Notes: generated by a model from the letters alone, not told the origin. Shown: positions 26,180 through 35,628, counted from the stretch's first letter. The stretch is DNA of 64,000 nucleotides from Streptomyces sp. PsTaAH-137 (GCF_003259365.1 NZ_QLLY01000006.1:64851-128850); one strand, 5' to 3'. Program-made: numbers and translations.

Positions 26180-27235
26180 GTGCAGGAACTCCACGACGCC
26201 CCTCTCGCCCCCCTGACCACCTTCCGGCTCGGCGGGCCCGCCACCCGGCTGCTCACCGCGACCACCGACGCCGAGGTGATCGACGCGGTGCGCGAGGCCG
26301 ACGCCACCGGCACCCCGCTGCTGATCGTCGGCGGCGGCAGCAACCTCGTCATCGGCGACGCCGGTTTCGCGGGCACCGCCCTGCGGATCGCCACCGAGGG
26401 CTTCGAACTCGACGGTACGAAGCTGGAGTTGGCCGCCGGTGAGGTGTGGACGGACGCCGTGCGCCGCACCGTGGAGGCCGGCCTCGCGGGCATCGAGTGC
26501 CTCGCCGGGATCCCCGGCTCCGCGGGCGCGACCCCGATCCAGAACGTCGGCGCGTACGGCCAGGAGGTCTCCGCCACGATCACCGAGGTGATCGCCTACG
26601 ACCGCGAGGCGGGCGAGACCGTCACGATCCCGAACGCCGAGTGCGCCTTCTCGTACCGGCACAGCCGCTTCAAGGCCGAACCCGATCGCTATGTGGTGCT
26701 GCGCGTGCGGTTCGAGCTGGAGGACGCGGGCGGCCTCAGCGCGCCCGTCAAGTACCCGGAGACCGCGCGCACCCTCGGCGTCGAGGCGGGTGACCGGGTC
26801 CCGGCCGTGACCGCCCGCGAGACCGTTCTGAAGCTGCGCGCCGGCAAGGGCATGGTGCTCGATCCGGAGGACCACGACACCTGGTCGGCCGGGTCGTTCT
26901 TCACCAACCCGATCCTCGACGACGAGGAGTTCGCGGCGTTCCACGCGCGCGTGGCCGAACGTCTGGGCCCCGACGCGAAGGCGCCCGCGTTCCCGGCGGG
27001 GGAGGGGCTGACGAAGACCTCCGCGGCCTGGCTCATCGACAAGGCGGGCTTCACCAAGGGCTACGGCAGCGGGCCGGCCCGTATCTCCACCAAGCACACC
27101 CTCGCCCTCACCAACCGCGGCGGGGCCACCACCGAGGACCTGCTGACGCTGGCCCGCGAGGTCGTGGCGGGCGTCAGGGACGCCTTCGGCGTGACCCTCG
27201 TCAACGAACCGGTCACCGTCGGCGTCCGTCTCTGA
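26180..27235 (+). CDS. murB: UDP-N-acetylenolpyruvoylglucosamine reductase
   Basis: The protein has 351 aa from the GTG at 26180. It reduces the enolpyruvyl group to form UDP-MurNAc in peptidoglycan synthesis, using NADPH and FAD. Motifs are TTFRLGGPA at the N-terminus, LIVGGGSNLVIGD (FAD), GIPGSAGATPIQNVGAYGQE and the catalytic-Ser segment AGSFFTNP. The length fits the type I enzymes of actinobacteria. It is the only copy seen here and lies as a separate unit behind a hairpin. Confidence 0.95.
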   Translation: MQELHDAPLAPLTTFRLGGPATRLLTATTDAEVIDAVREADATGTPLLIVGGGSNLVIGDAGFAGTALRIATEGFELDGTKLELAAGEVWTDAVRRTVEAGLAGIECLAGIPGSAGATPIQNVGAYGQEVSATITEVIAYDREAGETVTIPNAECAFSYRHSRFKAEPDRYVVLRVRFELEDAGGLSAPVKYPETARTLGVEAGDRVPAVTARETVLKLRAGKGMVLDPEDHDTWSAGSFFTNPILDDEEFAAFHARVAERLGPDAKAPAFPAGEGLTKTSAAWLIDKAGFTKGYGSGPARISTKHTLALTNRGGATTEDLLTLAREVVAGVRDAFGVTLVNEPVTVGVRL

Positions 27236-27252
27236 GCTGCGGTTTTCAGACA

Positions 27253-27281
27253 TTGACCTGGTAGGGGTCCGCCCCTGATAG
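27253..27281 (+). promoter_or_regulatory. Candidate promoter for the TPR membrane protein gene
   Basis: TTGACC (27253-27258) and TGATAG (27276-27281) are spaced by 17 bp. A near-dyad GTCGACAAGTTGTTCGAC (27289-27306) lies just downstream, about where the transcript would begin. Confidence 0.5.
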
Positions 27282-27332
27282 TGACGGCGTCGACAAGTTG
27301 TTCGACACGCACATCAGGGGTGGGGACCACAG

Positions 27333-28739
27333 ATGCAGGAGACCAGCGGGCAGTCCGTGCTGCCCGAGTACGAGCGCGCCGAACGACTGCTGCGCGCGGG
27401 GGAGTTGAAAGCCGCCCGGGCCGAGGCGACGACGGGCCTCGACGAGCACGGGCCGCGACCGGGCCTGTACCTCGTCCTCGCCCGCGCCCACGAGGCCGAG
27501 GACGACGACGATCACGACGCCGAGGCGGAGCGCGCCTACCGGGCCGGTCTCGACGCCCACCCGGACGATCTGGACCTGCTCGCCGCGTATGCCGCGTTCG
27601 GGCAGGCCTGCGACGGACTGGAGCACCCGGGGCGGCAGTCGCGCGGGCGGGCGGCGGCGGAGCGGCTGGCCGAGCTGGCCCCGGACTCCCCGCAGGCACG
27701 GCAGGCCGGTGGCGCCCCCGTGCCCAGGCCGCCCTCCGAGGCGCAGATCCAGCGCCATGACGCCCGTACCGTGCTGCTCACGGGTGTCGCCCCGACGGCC
27801 GCCGCCGAGGAGGCCGCGCAGGCCGCCGCCGCATGGCCGCACGACCGGCGCCTCGCCGTGCGCGCCGCGACGCTGGCCGAGCTGGCCCGGCCCGTCGCGG
27901 CACCCGCGCGCGTGGTGCTGAGCCATCCGTACGCGGTGGCGCTGCTGCTGGCCGTGGCCGCCTCCGCACTGCTCCTCACGGTGACGGCGTTCGAACTACC
28001 GTCCTGGCTCCTGCTCGCCGTCTTCCTGCTGTCCGCCCCCGTGCGCCAGGAACGGACCCTGCTGCGCCGCGCGCGCCGGCGGGCCCCGGCCGGACTGCCG
28101 GTCGAGCACCGGGAGCCCGCGCCGGGCGCGCCCGACATCCCGCCGGTGAGTTCCCGGCAGAAGGCGGTGGCGGCCTGCGCGGCGCTGGTCCTGGTGGCGT
28201 CGGCGGTGGGCTCGGCGGCGTGGAGCTACTCCCGCAGCGTGGCCTATCCGCACTACGCGGCCGCGGTGCCGCGGACGTTCCACGGCCTGCCGCAGCTCGG
28301 CGACAGCCCGGTGCTGAACATCTACGCCGCGCTCCTGTCCCAGGAATCGATGCCCCGTCCGACCGACCGACTGCTCGCCGCGTACGGGGAGGAGGGCTCC
28401 GCGCAGCCCGCCGTGCTGCTGTTCGGTTTCACGGGCGATCTGCACGACGTCGAGCCCGCGGACGTCACCGGCGTCTTCCGCGAGGGCATCGAGATGACCG
28501 GGGCGCAGGTCACCGGGGCCTGGCGCGCCGCGCCGGGGGAGCTGGGCGGCCGTGTCCAGTGCCTGACGTTCCGCTCGTTCCTCAAGGGCGCCCCCCAGGG
28601 TGCCTGCACCTGGGCCGACCGCGGCAGCTTCGGAACGGTCCTGGTCAGCGCCGAGGGCGTGAGCCACGCCGACATCGAGCGCACCGCCGCGGAGCTGCGC
28701 CGGAAGACCCTGACGCCGGGGGACGCCGGCGCGGTGTGA
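27333..28739 (+). CDS. TPR-like membrane protein, unknown function
   Basis: The protein has 468 aa. Residues 1-190 are helical repeats resembling tetratricopeptide repeats (AERLLRAGELKAARAEATTG, LVLARAHEAEDD, YRAGLDAHPDDLDLLAAY). A hydrophobic hairpin follows at about 195-237, then another membrane helix at about 276-297. The C-terminal 170 residues look extracytoplasmic, with two Cys (VQCLTFR, GACTWAD). The topology suggests a cytoplasmic repeat domain joined to an outer domain. It converges on an SDR gene with three bases between stops. Confidence 0.75.
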   Translation: MQETSGQSVLPEYERAERLLRAGELKAARAEATTGLDEHGPRPGLYLVLARAHEAEDDDDHDAEAERAYRAGLDAHPDDLDLLAAYAAFGQACDGLEHPGRQSRGRAAAERLAELAPDSPQARQAGGAPVPRPPSEAQIQRHDARTVLLTGVAPTAAAEEAAQAAAAWPHDRRLAVRAATLAELARPVAAPARVVLSHPYAVALLLAVAASALLLTVTAFELPSWLLLAVFLLSAPVRQERTLLRRARRRAPAGLPVEHREPAPGAPDIPPVSSRQKAVAACAALVLVASAVGSAAWSYSRSVAYPHYAAAVPRTFHGLPQLGDSPVLNIYAALLSQESMPRPTDRLLAAYGEEGSAQPAVLLFGFTGDLHDVEPADVTGVFREGIEMTGAQVTGAWRAAPGELGGRVQCLTFRSFLKGAPQGACTWADRGSFGTVLVSAEGVSHADIERTAAELRRKTLTPGDAGAV

Positions 28740-28742
28740 GCC

Positions 28743-29375
28743 TCAGTAGGCCACCCCCACGCCCTGCTTCACCGTCGCCGGGTCGTCCGTCATCGCCAGC
28801 ATCGCGTGCGCCACGTCCGCGCGGGCGATGAAGCGGCCCGAGCGCGGGAAGCCGCCCACGACCTTCCGGTAGGAGCCCGTCAGCGGCTTGTCCTGGAGCC
28901 GGGGCGGGCGCACCGACGTCCAGTCGGTCGCGCTGCCCGCCAGCTCGGCCTCCATGGCGGCCAGATCGACGTACACCGGCTTCAGGGCGACGCCGACGAG
29001 CCCGATCATCAGGCGGTCGGCGAACGGGGACCCGGGAGGCTGCGGGCCCACCGGGCCCGCGCTGACCACGAGCAGCCGCCGGACGCCCTCCGCCTCCATG
29101 GCGCGCAGCACCGACCGGGTCAGCATCGTCGCGATGCCCGCGTCCGACCGGCGGCGGGCGCCGAGTCCGGAGAGGACCGCGTCCCGTCCCGCGACGGCCG
29201 GGCGCAGCGACTCGGGGTCCGACAGGTCGGCACGGAACACCTCCAGGCGCTCGCCGGTCACGGTGAACCGCGCGGGGTCGCGCACCACCGCCGTCACCGC
29301 GTGCCCGGCGTCCAGGGCCTGCCGGACGATCTCCTGCCCGATGCCGCCCGTCGCACCGAAAACCGTTAGCTTCAT
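28743..29375 (-). CDS. NAD(P)H-binding SDR-family oxidoreductase
   Basis: The protein has 210 aa from the ATG at 29375 with GGAGGT nine bases upstream. It begins MKLTVFGATGGIGQEIVRQA with the GxxGxxG site, and has VRRLLVVSAGPVGP and DWTSVRPPRLQDKP typical of NmrA/atypical SDR proteins. It is divergent from a TetR regulator across a region that holds two identical 12-bp palindromes, the classic arrangement of a repressor controlling a neighbouring enzyme. Substrate unknown. Confidence 0.87.
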   Translation of the reverse strand: MKLTVFGATGGIGQEIVRQALDAGHAVTAVVRDPARFTVTGERLEVFRADLSDPESLRPAVAGRDAVLSGLGARRRSDAGIATMLTRSVLRAMEAEGVRRLLVVSAGPVGPQPPGSPFADRLMIGLVGVALKPVYVDLAAMEAELAGSATDWTSVRPPRLQDKPLTGSYRKVVGGFPRSGRFIARADVAHAMLAMTDDPATVKQGVGVAY

Positions 29376-29417
29376 GACGTACCTCCAGGTTCGGTCACTC
29401 GCGTGGAAGAGGAGTGG

Positions 29418-29466
29418 GTGAGTACTCACTCACCCCCGCTCACCCTTAGAGTGAGTGAGTACTCAC
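29418..29466. promoter_or_regulatory. Pair of identical palindromic operators in the SDR/TetR divergent region
   Basis: GTGAGTACTCAC occurs at 29418-29429 and again at 29455-29466, each a perfect 12-bp palindrome, 37 bp apart. Flanks are related as inverted copies (GGGTGAG...CACTC against GAGTGAG...CACCC). One lies near each divergent start, as expected for TetR-type binding sites. Confidence 0.75.
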
Positions 29467-29494
29467 CCCCGCGTCAAGGTTGGTTGGAACCCGC

Positions 29495-30100
29495 ATGGAC
29501 CAGAAGCCGGCCCGCGTCCGCATCGTCGAAGCCGCTCACGAACTCATGCTGAGCATCGGCCTCGCCCGCACCACCACCAAGGCGATCGCACAGGCGGCGG
29601 GATGCTCCGAGGCGGCGCTCTACAAGTACTTCGCCAACAAGGAGGAGCTCTTCGTGACGGTGCTCAACGAGCGCCTTCCGAAGCTGGGTTCACTCCTGGG
29701 CCGCCTCCTCGCGGACGGCGTGGGCGACTCCGGCCGCACGGTCGAGGAGAACCTCAGGGACATCGCCGTCGAAGCGGCCCTCTTCTACGAGCAGACCTTC
29801 CCGATGGCCGCGTCCCTGTACGCGGAGCCCAAGCTCAAGCGCCGCCACGAAGAGGTGATGCGCGAACTGGGCAAGGGCCCGCACAAGCCGATCCAGGGAC
29901 TCGACGCCTATCTGCGGGCCGAACAGCGGGCGGGCCGCATCGGCGCGGACGCCGACACGTACGCGGCCGCGTCCCTCCTCCTGGGCGCCTGCGCGCAGCG
30001 CGCCTTCGCCTACGACATGTCGCCCGACGGCAAACCGCCGCAGCCGGTCGACGAGTTCGCCGCGAGCATCGCGCACACGCTGCTCACCGGGATCGCCTGA
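29495..30100 (+). CDS. TetR-family transcriptional regulator
   Basis: The protein has 201 aa from the ATG at 29495. RIVEAAHELMLSIGLARTTT and AIAQAAGCSEAALYKYFANKEELF form the DNA-binding domain. The ligand domain is helical with KRRHEEVMRELGKGPHKPIQG. An upstream TTG at 29480 is possible but less likely. The two palindromes in the intergenic region are its probable sites for repressing itself and the divergent SDR gene. It converges with the deaminase gene, with six bases between stops. Confidence 0.92.
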   Translation: MDQKPARVRIVEAAHELMLSIGLARTTTKAIAQAAGCSEAALYKYFANKEELFVTVLNERLPKLGSLLGRLLADGVGDSGRTVEENLRDIAVEAALFYEQTFPMAASLYAEPKLKRRHEEVMRELGKGPHKPIQGLDAYLRAEQRAGRIGADADTYAAASLLLGACAQRAFAYDMSPDGKPPQPVDEFAASIAHTLLTGIA

Positions 30101-30106
30101 CCCGCC

Positions 30107-31129
30107 TCACGCGGCCAGCCAGTCCTCCACGCCGCCCAGGAGCTTCTCCTTGACCTCCTCGGGCGCCGCGGAGCCACGGATCGACTGCCGGGCCAGCTCG
30201 CCCAGTTCGGCGTCCGTGAACCCGTGGTGGCGGCGCACCAGCTCGTACTGGGCGGCGAGGCGCGAGCCGAACAGCAGCGGGTCGTCGGCGCCGAGCGCCA
30301 TCGGCACTCCGGCGTCGAAGAGCGTGCGCAGCGGCACGTCCGCCGGCTTCTCGTAGACACCGAGCGCGACGTTCGACGCCGGGCAGACCTCGCAGGTGAC
30401 CCCGGACTCGGCGAGCCGCCGCAGCAGCCGCGGATCCTCGGCGGCCCGCACCCCGTGCCCGATCCGGTGGGCCTCCAGGTCGTCCAGGCAGTCGCGCACC
30501 GACGAGGGGCCCGTCAGCTCGCCACCGTGCGGCGCGGACAGCAGCCCGCCCTCGCGCGCGATGGCGAAGGCCCGGTCGAAGTCCCGCGCCATCCCGCGCC
30601 GTTCGTCGTTGGAGAGCCCGAAACCGACGATGCCCCGGTCCGCGTACCGGACCGCGAGCCGCGCCAGCGTACGGGCGTCCAGCGGGTGCTTCATCCGGTT
30701 CGCGGCCACCAGCACGCGCATCCCGAGCCCGGTCTCGCGCGAGGCGCTGTCCACGGCGTCCAGGATGATCTCCAGCGCGGGGATCAGCCCGCCCAGTCTG
30801 GGCGCGTACGACGTCGGGTCGACCTGGATCTCCAGCCACCCCGACCCGTCGGCGATGTCCTCCTCGGCGGCCTCCCGCACCAGCCGCTGGATGTCCTCGG
30901 GCTCCCGCAGGCAGGACCGCGCCGCGTCGTAGAGCCGCTGGAACCGGAACCAGCCGCGCTCGTCCGTGGCCCGCAGCTTCGGCGGTTCCGCCCCGGTCAG
31001 CGCCTCGGGCAGCCGCACCCCGTACTTGTCCGCGAGCTCCAGCAGGGTCGTGGGCCGCATCGACCCGGTGAAATGCAGATGCAGATGGGCCTTGGGCAAC
31101 TGACGTACATCACGTCCTTCACGCTCCAT
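30107..31129 (-). CDS. Adenosine deaminase-family protein
   Basis: The protein has 340 aa from the ATG at 31129; a longer start at 31177 lacks a ribosome site. It shows the metal-binding HLHLHFTGSM, SAPHGGELTG with the catalytic Glu, AHRIGHGVRA and MALGADDPLLF, the full set of adenosine deaminase motifs in order. The usual HLDG after the HxH motif is changed to HFTG, so the base specificity may differ from adenosine. It removes an amino group from a purine (nucleoside). It follows aspC after a terminator on the same strand. Confidence 0.85.
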   Translation of the reverse strand: MEREGRDVRQLPKAHLHLHFTGSMRPTTLLELADKYGVRLPEALTGAEPPKLRATDERGWFRFQRLYDAARSCLREPEDIQRLVREAAEEDIADGSGWLEIQVDPTSYAPRLGGLIPALEIILDAVDSASRETGLGMRVLVAANRMKHPLDARTLARLAVRYADRGIVGFGLSNDERRGMARDFDRAFAIAREGGLLSAPHGGELTGPSSVRDCLDDLEAHRIGHGVRAAEDPRLLRRLAESGVTCEVCPASNVALGVYEKPADVPLRTLFDAGVPMALGADDPLLFGSRLAAQYELVRRHHGFTDAELGELARQSIRGSAAPEEVKEKLLGGVEDWLAA

Positions 31130-31204
31130 CCCAAGATCCTGCCGTACGTACCTGTAGTACCGGTAGCGGCTTTCCACCTTCGGGGGCTCGCCCGAACGAA
31201 GAAA

Positions 31205-31234
31205 CGGGCCGCCTCCTTAAGAAGGAGACGGCCC
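31205..31234 (-). terminator. Terminator after aspC
   Basis: CGGGCCG and CCTCCTT on one arm pair with AAGGAG and CGGCCCG on the other. On the minus strand it is followed by TTTCTTCG, a modest T-rich tail. It separates aspC from the deaminase gene. Confidence 0.75.
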
Positions 31235-31251
31235 GCCCACGGGAATCCGGC

Positions 31252-32502
31252 TCAGTCGCGGGCCTCGGCCAGCAGCTTCTGCATCCGGGAGACACCCTCG
31301 ACGAGGTCCTCGTCGCCCAGCGCGTACGAGAGGCGCAGGTAGCCCGGCGTGCCGAAGGCCTCGCCCGGAACCACGGCGACCTCGGCCTCCTCCAGGATGA
31401 GCGCGGCCAGCTCGACCGAGGTCTGCGGGCGCTTGCCGCGGATCTCCTTGCCGAGCAGCTCCTTCACCGACGGGTACGCGTAGAAGGCACCCTCGGGCTC
31501 CGGGCAGAGCACGCCGTCGATCTCGTTGAGCATCCGCACGATCGTCTGACGACGCCGGTCGAAGGCCTTCTTCATCTCCTCGACGGCGGTCAGGTCACCG
31601 GAGACGGCGGCGAGCGCGGCCGCCTGCGCCACGTTGGAGACGTTCGACGTCGCGTGCGACTGAAGGTTCGTCGCGGCCTTCACGACGTCCTTCGGGCCGA
31701 TGATCCACCCCACGCGCCAGCCGGTCATCGCGTACGTCTTCGCCACACCGTTGACCACGATGCACTTGTCGCGCAGCTCGGGCAGGATCGCGGGCAGCGA
31801 GGTGAACTTCGCGTCCCCGTAGACGAGGTGCTCGTAGATCTCGTCCGTCATGACCCACAGCCCGTGCTCCACGGCCCAGCGGCCGATCGCCTCGGCGTCG
31901 GCCTCGCTGTACACGGCGCCCGTCGGGTTCGACGGCGACACGAAGAGCACGACCTTGGTGCGCTCGGTGCGCGCGGCCTCCAACTGCTCGACGGAGACGC
32001 GGTATCCGGTCGTCTCGTCGGCCACGACCTCCACCGGCACGCCGCCCGCGAGCCGGATCGACTCCGGGTACGTGGTCCAGTACGGCGCCGGGACGATGAC
32101 CTCGTCGCCCGGGTCCAGGATCGCGGCGAACGCCTCGTAGATGGCCTGCTTGCCGCCGTTGGTCACCAGGATCTGCGAGGCGTCGACCTCGTAGCCGGAG
32201 TCGCGCAGCGTCTTCGCGGCGATCGCCGACTTCAGCTCGGGCAGCCCGCCGGCCGGCGTGTAGCGGTGGAACTTCGGGTTCTTGCAGGCCTCGATGGCCG
32301 CCTCGACCACGTAGTCCGGCGTCGGGAAGTCGGGTTCACCGGCGCCGAAGCCGATCACCGGACGCCCGGCGGCCTTGAGGGCCTTGGCCTTGGCGTCGAC
32401 CGCGAGGGTCGCGGACTCGGAGATCGAGCCGACACGGGCGGAGACCCGGCGCCCGGTAGGGGAGGAACCACCAGCGGAAGGAGAAGGAGTTGCAGCGCTC
32501 AT
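31252..32502 (-). CDS. aspC: Pyridoxal-phosphate aspartate aminotransferase, class I
   Basis: The protein has 416 aa. A Ser/Pro-rich start precedes [20 protein letters not shown] and [24 protein letters not shown] is the PLP phosphate region, [11 protein letters not shown] the Asn motif, [17 protein letters not shown] carries the PLP Lys, and LRLSYA the substrate-binding Arg. This is the 1-beta-type (thermophile-like) aspartate aminotransferase common in actinobacteria. The gene lies immediately before tRNA-Trp-secE in the opposite direction. Confidence 0.92.
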   Translation of the reverse strand: MSAATPSPSAGGSSPTGRRVSARVGSISESATLAVDAKAKALKAAGRPVIGFGAGEPDFPTPDYVVEAAIEACKNPKFHRYTPAGGLPELKSAIAAKTLRDSGYEVDASQILVTNGGKQAIYEAFAAILDPGDEVIVPAPYWTTYPESIRLAGGVPVEVVADETTGYRVSVEQLEAARTERTKVVLFVSPSNPTGAVYSEADAEAIGRWAVEHGLWVMTDEIYEHLVYGDAKFTSLPAILPELRDKCIVVNGVAKTYAMTGWRVGWIIGPKDVVKAATNLQSHATSNVSNVAQAAALAAVSGDLTAVEEMKKAFDRRRQTIVRMLNEIDGVLCPEPEGAFYAYPSVKELLGKEIRGKRPQTSVELAALILEEAEVAVVPGEAFGTPGYLRLSYALGDEDLVEGVSRMQKLLAEARD

Positions 32503-32704
32503 AACCCCATCGTTCCAGACCGGAAACCCGCCCGGCACACGGGTTTCCAAGACCACCGGATCCACCGTTGATCGACTTCCCGTCCTTGTTCGTTCGACGG
32601 AGGGCCGCGAAGCACGTACACTCACTGCTCGTTGGCCTTCACCGGCCGCACTTTCCAACCGCACTCCGTGCGGTTCGGCGGATGCGGTACGTTGGGGGAA
32701 ACAA

Positions 32705-32777
32705 AGGGTCGTAGCTCAATTGGTAGAGCACTGGTCTCCAAAACCAGCGGTTGGGGGTTCAAGTCCCTCCGGCCCTG
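32705..32777 (+). tRNA. tRNA-Trp (CCA)
   Basis: This is a 73-nt cloverleaf. AGGGTCG (32705-32711) pairs with CGGCCCT (32770-32776), with discriminator G, as required for TrpRS. The anticodon CCA lies in TCTCCAAA. The T-arm is GGGTTCAAGTCCC. It is 107 bp before secE, as in other actinobacteria, and may be cotranscribed. Confidence 0.97.
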
Positions 32778-32884
32778 CTACACACACCTTCGCCAGGATG
32801 TGTGCGCATGTACGTACTGCATTGCACGGCTGTGCGGCTCAACCGGGCGCGGCACGGCCACGACCCGGAATCAGGTGAGGACGA

Positions 32885-33172
32885 GTGACGGACGCCGTGG
32901 GCTCCATCGACATGCCTGATGCCGAGGATGAGGCCCCCGAGTCGAAGAAGGCTCGGAAGAAGGGCGGCAAGCGCGGCAAGAAGGGCCCCTTCGGCCGTCT
33001 CGCGCTCTTCTACCGCCAGATCATCGCTGAGCTCCGCAAGGTCGTCTGGCCGTCGCGCAGCCAGCTCTCGACGTACACGACGGTTGTGATCGTCTTCGTC
33101 GTCATCATGATCGGTCTCGTCACCGTGATTGACTATGGGTTCAGCCACCTCGTGAAGTACGTCTTCGGCTGA
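32885..33172 (+). CDS. secE: Preprotein translocase subunit SecE
   Basis: The protein has 95 aa. A Lys/Gly-rich cytoplasmic part ([15 protein letters not shown] at 22-36) precedes the conserved amphipathic helix [20 protein letters not shown], then one membrane helix (about 66-88). SecE clamps SecY in the general secretion channel. The single-helix form is usual in Gram-positives. A GTG start is used. A seven-bp hairpin follows (GGGCGCC at 33186-33192 with GGCGCCC at 33198-33204). Confidence 0.94.
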   Translation: MTDAVGSIDMPDAEDEAPESKKARKKGGKRGKKGPFGRLALFYRQIIAELRKVVWPSRSQLSTYTTVVIVFVVIMIGLVTVIDYGFSHLVKYVFG

Positions 33173-33185
33173 GCCGAAATGCGGA

Positions 33186-33204
33186 GGGCGCCTCTTCGGC
33201 GCCC
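33186..33204 (+). terminator. Hairpin between secE and nusG
   Basis: A seven-bp perfect stem with TCTTC loop, followed by CTTTCG. It may attenuate nusG or stabilise the mRNA rather than end transcription fully. Confidence 0.45.
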
Positions 33205-33249
33205 CTTTCGCGTGTTCCACCCCCTTGTATCCAGGAAGAAGCAGCCACC

Positions 33250-34146
33250 GTGTCTGACCCGAACCTGAACGACGCCGTCGAGCCGCGCGCGGACGACGCG
33301 GAGTCCGTGGAGGACCAGCTCGACATCGTCGAGGCGGCGGACGCCGAGGACCCGGACCAGGCCGAGGCTGCCGACATCGCCGCCGGTGAGCCCGCCGAGG
33401 AAGCCGCTGTCGAGGTCGAGGCCGCCGACGCGGACGACGACACCGAGAGCGACGACGAGACCGACTCCGACGAGTCGCCCGAGACGGCCGAGGCCGCCGA
33501 CGAGGAGCCCGAGGAGGAGCAGGAGCCGGTCGACCCGGTGACCGCTCTCCGCGACGAGCTGCGTGGTCTGCCCGGCGAGTGGTACGTCATCCACACCTAC
33601 GCGGGCTACGAGAAGCGCGTGAAGGCCAACCTGGAGCAGCGTGCCGTCTCGCTGAACGTCGAGGAGTTCATCTACCAGGCCGAGGTTCCCGAAGAGGAAA
33701 TCGTCCAGATCAAGAACGGCGAGCGCAAGAACGTCCGGCAGAACAAGCTGCCCGGTTACGTTCTCGTCCGCATGGATCTGACGAACGAGTCCTGGGGCGT
33801 CGTCCGCAACACCCCCGGCGTCACCGGCTTCGTGGGCAACGCGTACGACCCGTACCCGCTGACCCTGGACGAGATCGTCAAGATGCTCGCCCCGGAGGCC
33901 GAGGAGAAGGCCGCCCGTGAGGCCGCCGAGGCCGAGGGCAAGCCGGCTCCGGCTCGCAAGGTCACCGTCGAGGTCCTGGACTTCGAGGTGGGCGACTCGG
34001 TCACCGTCACCGACGGCCCGTTCGCCACGCTGCAGGCCACGATCAACGAGATCAACGCCGACTCGAAGAAGGTCAAGGGCCTCGTCGAGATCTTCGGCCG
34101 CGAGACCCCGGTCGAGCTCAGCTTCGACCAGATCCAGAAGAACTAG
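33250..34146 (+). CDS. nusG: Transcription elongation/termination factor NusG
   Basis: The protein has 298 aa, much longer than E. coli NusG (181) because residues 1-108 are a very acidic, probably unstructured leader (runs of Glu and Asp, for example EEPEEEQEP). The NGN domain begins at [20 protein letters not shown], and the C-terminal KOW domain starts near [13 protein letters not shown]. It modulates RNA polymerase pausing and couples to Rho or ribosome. Acidic N-terminal extensions are typical in actinobacteria. The gene ends before a strong hairpin preceding rplK. Confidence 0.96.
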   Translation: MSDPNLNDAVEPRADDAESVEDQLDIVEAADAEDPDQAEAADIAAGEPAEEAAVEVEAADADDDTESDDETDSDESPETAEAADEEPEEEQEPVDPVTALRDELRGLPGEWYVIHTYAGYEKRVKANLEQRAVSLNVEEFIYQAEVPEEEIVQIKNGERKNVRQNKLPGYVLVRMDLTNESWGVVRNTPGVTGFVGNAYDPYPLTLDEIVKMLAPEAEEKAAREAAEAEGKPAPARKVTVEVLDFEVGDSVTVTDGPFATLQATINEINADSKKVKGLVEIFGRETPVELSFDQIQKN

Positions 34147-34177
34147 TACCTCCCAGCAGCATCTGGGCACATAGCTT

Positions 34178-34228
34178 CCGAACAGGTCAGATGGGCTCTC
34201 AAAAGCCTGTCTGACCTGCTCGGTTTTT
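34178..34228 (+). terminator. Intrinsic terminator between nusG and rplK
   Basis: CCGA-CAGGTCAG and an inner GGCT pair with AGCC and CTGACCTG-TCGG, followed by TTTTT. It separates nusG from rplKA, which must then have its own promoter. Confidence 0.8.
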
Positions 34229-34275
34229 AGCCGCGCATGGATACCCGTTATCGTTGTGCGGTATGCCTCCATCCG

Positions 34276-34294
34276 GATGATCTGGACGATCATC
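34276..34294 (+). promoter_or_regulatory. Dyad in the rplK leader
   Basis: GATGATC, TGGAC and GATCATC form a perfect seven-bp stem-loop 50 bases before rplK. In many bacteria L1 binds the rplKA leader to repress translation; whether this is that site cannot be judged by eye. Confidence 0.35.
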
Positions 34295-34344
34295 GTGCAC
34301 GGGTGGCGGCTGAACACTCTCACTAAGACCCGGAGAGAGAGCAC

Positions 34345-34779
34345 ATGCCTCCCAAGAAGAAGAAGGTCACGGGGCTCATCAAGCTCCAGATCCAGGCCGG
34401 CGCTGCCAACCCGGCCCCGCCGGTCGGTCCCGCGCTGGGCCAGCACGGTGTCAACATCATGGAGTTCTGCAAGGCCTACAACGCCGCGACCGAGTCGCAG
34501 CGTGGCTGGGTCATCCCGGTGGAGATCACGGTTTACGAGGACCGCTCGTTCACCTTCATCACCAAGACCCCGCCGGCCGCGAAGATGATCCTCAAGGCCG
34601 CTGGTGTCGAGAAGGGCTCCGGCGAGCCCCACAAGACCAAGGTCGCCAAGATCACCGACGCCCAGGTCCGCGAGATCGCCACCACCAAGATGGCCGACCT
34701 CAACGCCAACGACCTGGACGCCGCGTCGAAGATCATCGCCGGCACCGCCCGTTCCATGGGCATCACGGTCGAGGGCTGA
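34345..34779 (+). CDS. rplK: 50S ribosomal protein L11
   Basis: The protein has 144 aa. It begins [20 protein letters not shown] with the hinge [20 protein letters not shown]. The two-domain protein sits at the GTPase-associated centre and in Streptomyces is the partner of 23S rRNA at the thiostrepton site; the Pro-rich hinge is intact. The ATG has GGAGAGAGAG upstream. It is paired with rplA 91 bp downstream. Confidence 0.97.
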
Positions 34780-34870
34780 TCCCAGCTTTCGCAGCCCCTC
34801 GTAGGCAGAACACCGTGGTAGGGCCTGCTCGGCCCGCACCACGACTCCTCAGACACACACAGGAGCAGTA

Positions 34871-35602
34871 GTGAGCAAGCGCAGCAAGACTCTCCGCGCT
34901 GCGGACGCCAAGATCGACCGGGACAAGTTCTACGCCCCGCTCGAGGCGATCCGTCTCGCCAAGGAGACCTCCGCGACGAAGTTCGACGGCACCGTCGAGG
35001 TCGCCTTCCGCCTGGGCGTTGACCCGCGCAAGGCCGACCAGATGGTCCGTGGCACCGTGAACCTCCCGCACGGCACCGGCAAGACCGCCCGGGTCCTGGT
35101 CTTCGCGACCGGTGACCGTGCTGCGGCCGCGGAGGCCGCCGGCGCCGACATCGTCGGCTCCGACGAGCTCATCGACGAGATCTCCAAGGGCCAGCGCCTG
35201 AACGAGTTCGACGCCGTTGTCGCCACCCCGGACCTCATGGGCAAGGTCGGCCGCCTCGGCCGCGTGCTCGGTCCGCGTGGCCTGATGCCGAACCCGAAGA
35301 CCGGCACCGTGACCCCGGACGTGGCCAAGGCCGTGAACGAGATCAAGGGCGGCAAGATCGAGTTCCGCGTCGACAAGCACTCGAACCTGCACTTCATCAT
35401 CGGCAAGGTGTCCTTCGACGACACCAAGCTGGTGGAGAACTACGGCGCGGCCCTCGACGAGATCCTTCGTCTGAAGCCGTCCGCCGCCAAGGGTCGCTAC
35501 ATCAAGAAGGCCGCCATCGCCACCACGATGGGCCCCGGCGTTCCGGTCGACCCGAACCGCACCCGCAACCTCCTCGTCGAGGAGGACCCGGCCGCGGTCT
35601 GA
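34871..35602 (+). CDS. rplA: 50S ribosomal protein L1
   Basis: The protein has 243 aa from a GTG start with AGGAG seven to eight bases upstream. It has [33 protein letters not shown] and [17 protein letters not shown], the L1 signature. L1 forms the mobile stalk near the ribosomal E site and commonly represses its own operon. The gene ends before a perfect 14-bp terminator, closing the rplK-rplA unit. Confidence 0.97.
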   Translation: MSKRSKTLRAADAKIDRDKFYAPLEAIRLAKETSATKFDGTVEVAFRLGVDPRKADQMVRGTVNLPHGTGKTARVLVFATGDRAAAAEAAGADIVGSDELIDEISKGQRLNEFDAVVATPDLMGKVGRLGRVLGPRGLMPNPKTGTVTPDVAKAVNEIKGGKIEFRVDKHSNLHFIIGKVSFDDTKLVENYGAALDEILRLKPSAAKGRYIKKAAIATTMGPGVPVDPNRTRNLLVEEDPAAV

Positions 35603-35628
35603 GCCCCACAGGCTCGCTGAAGTCGGCT

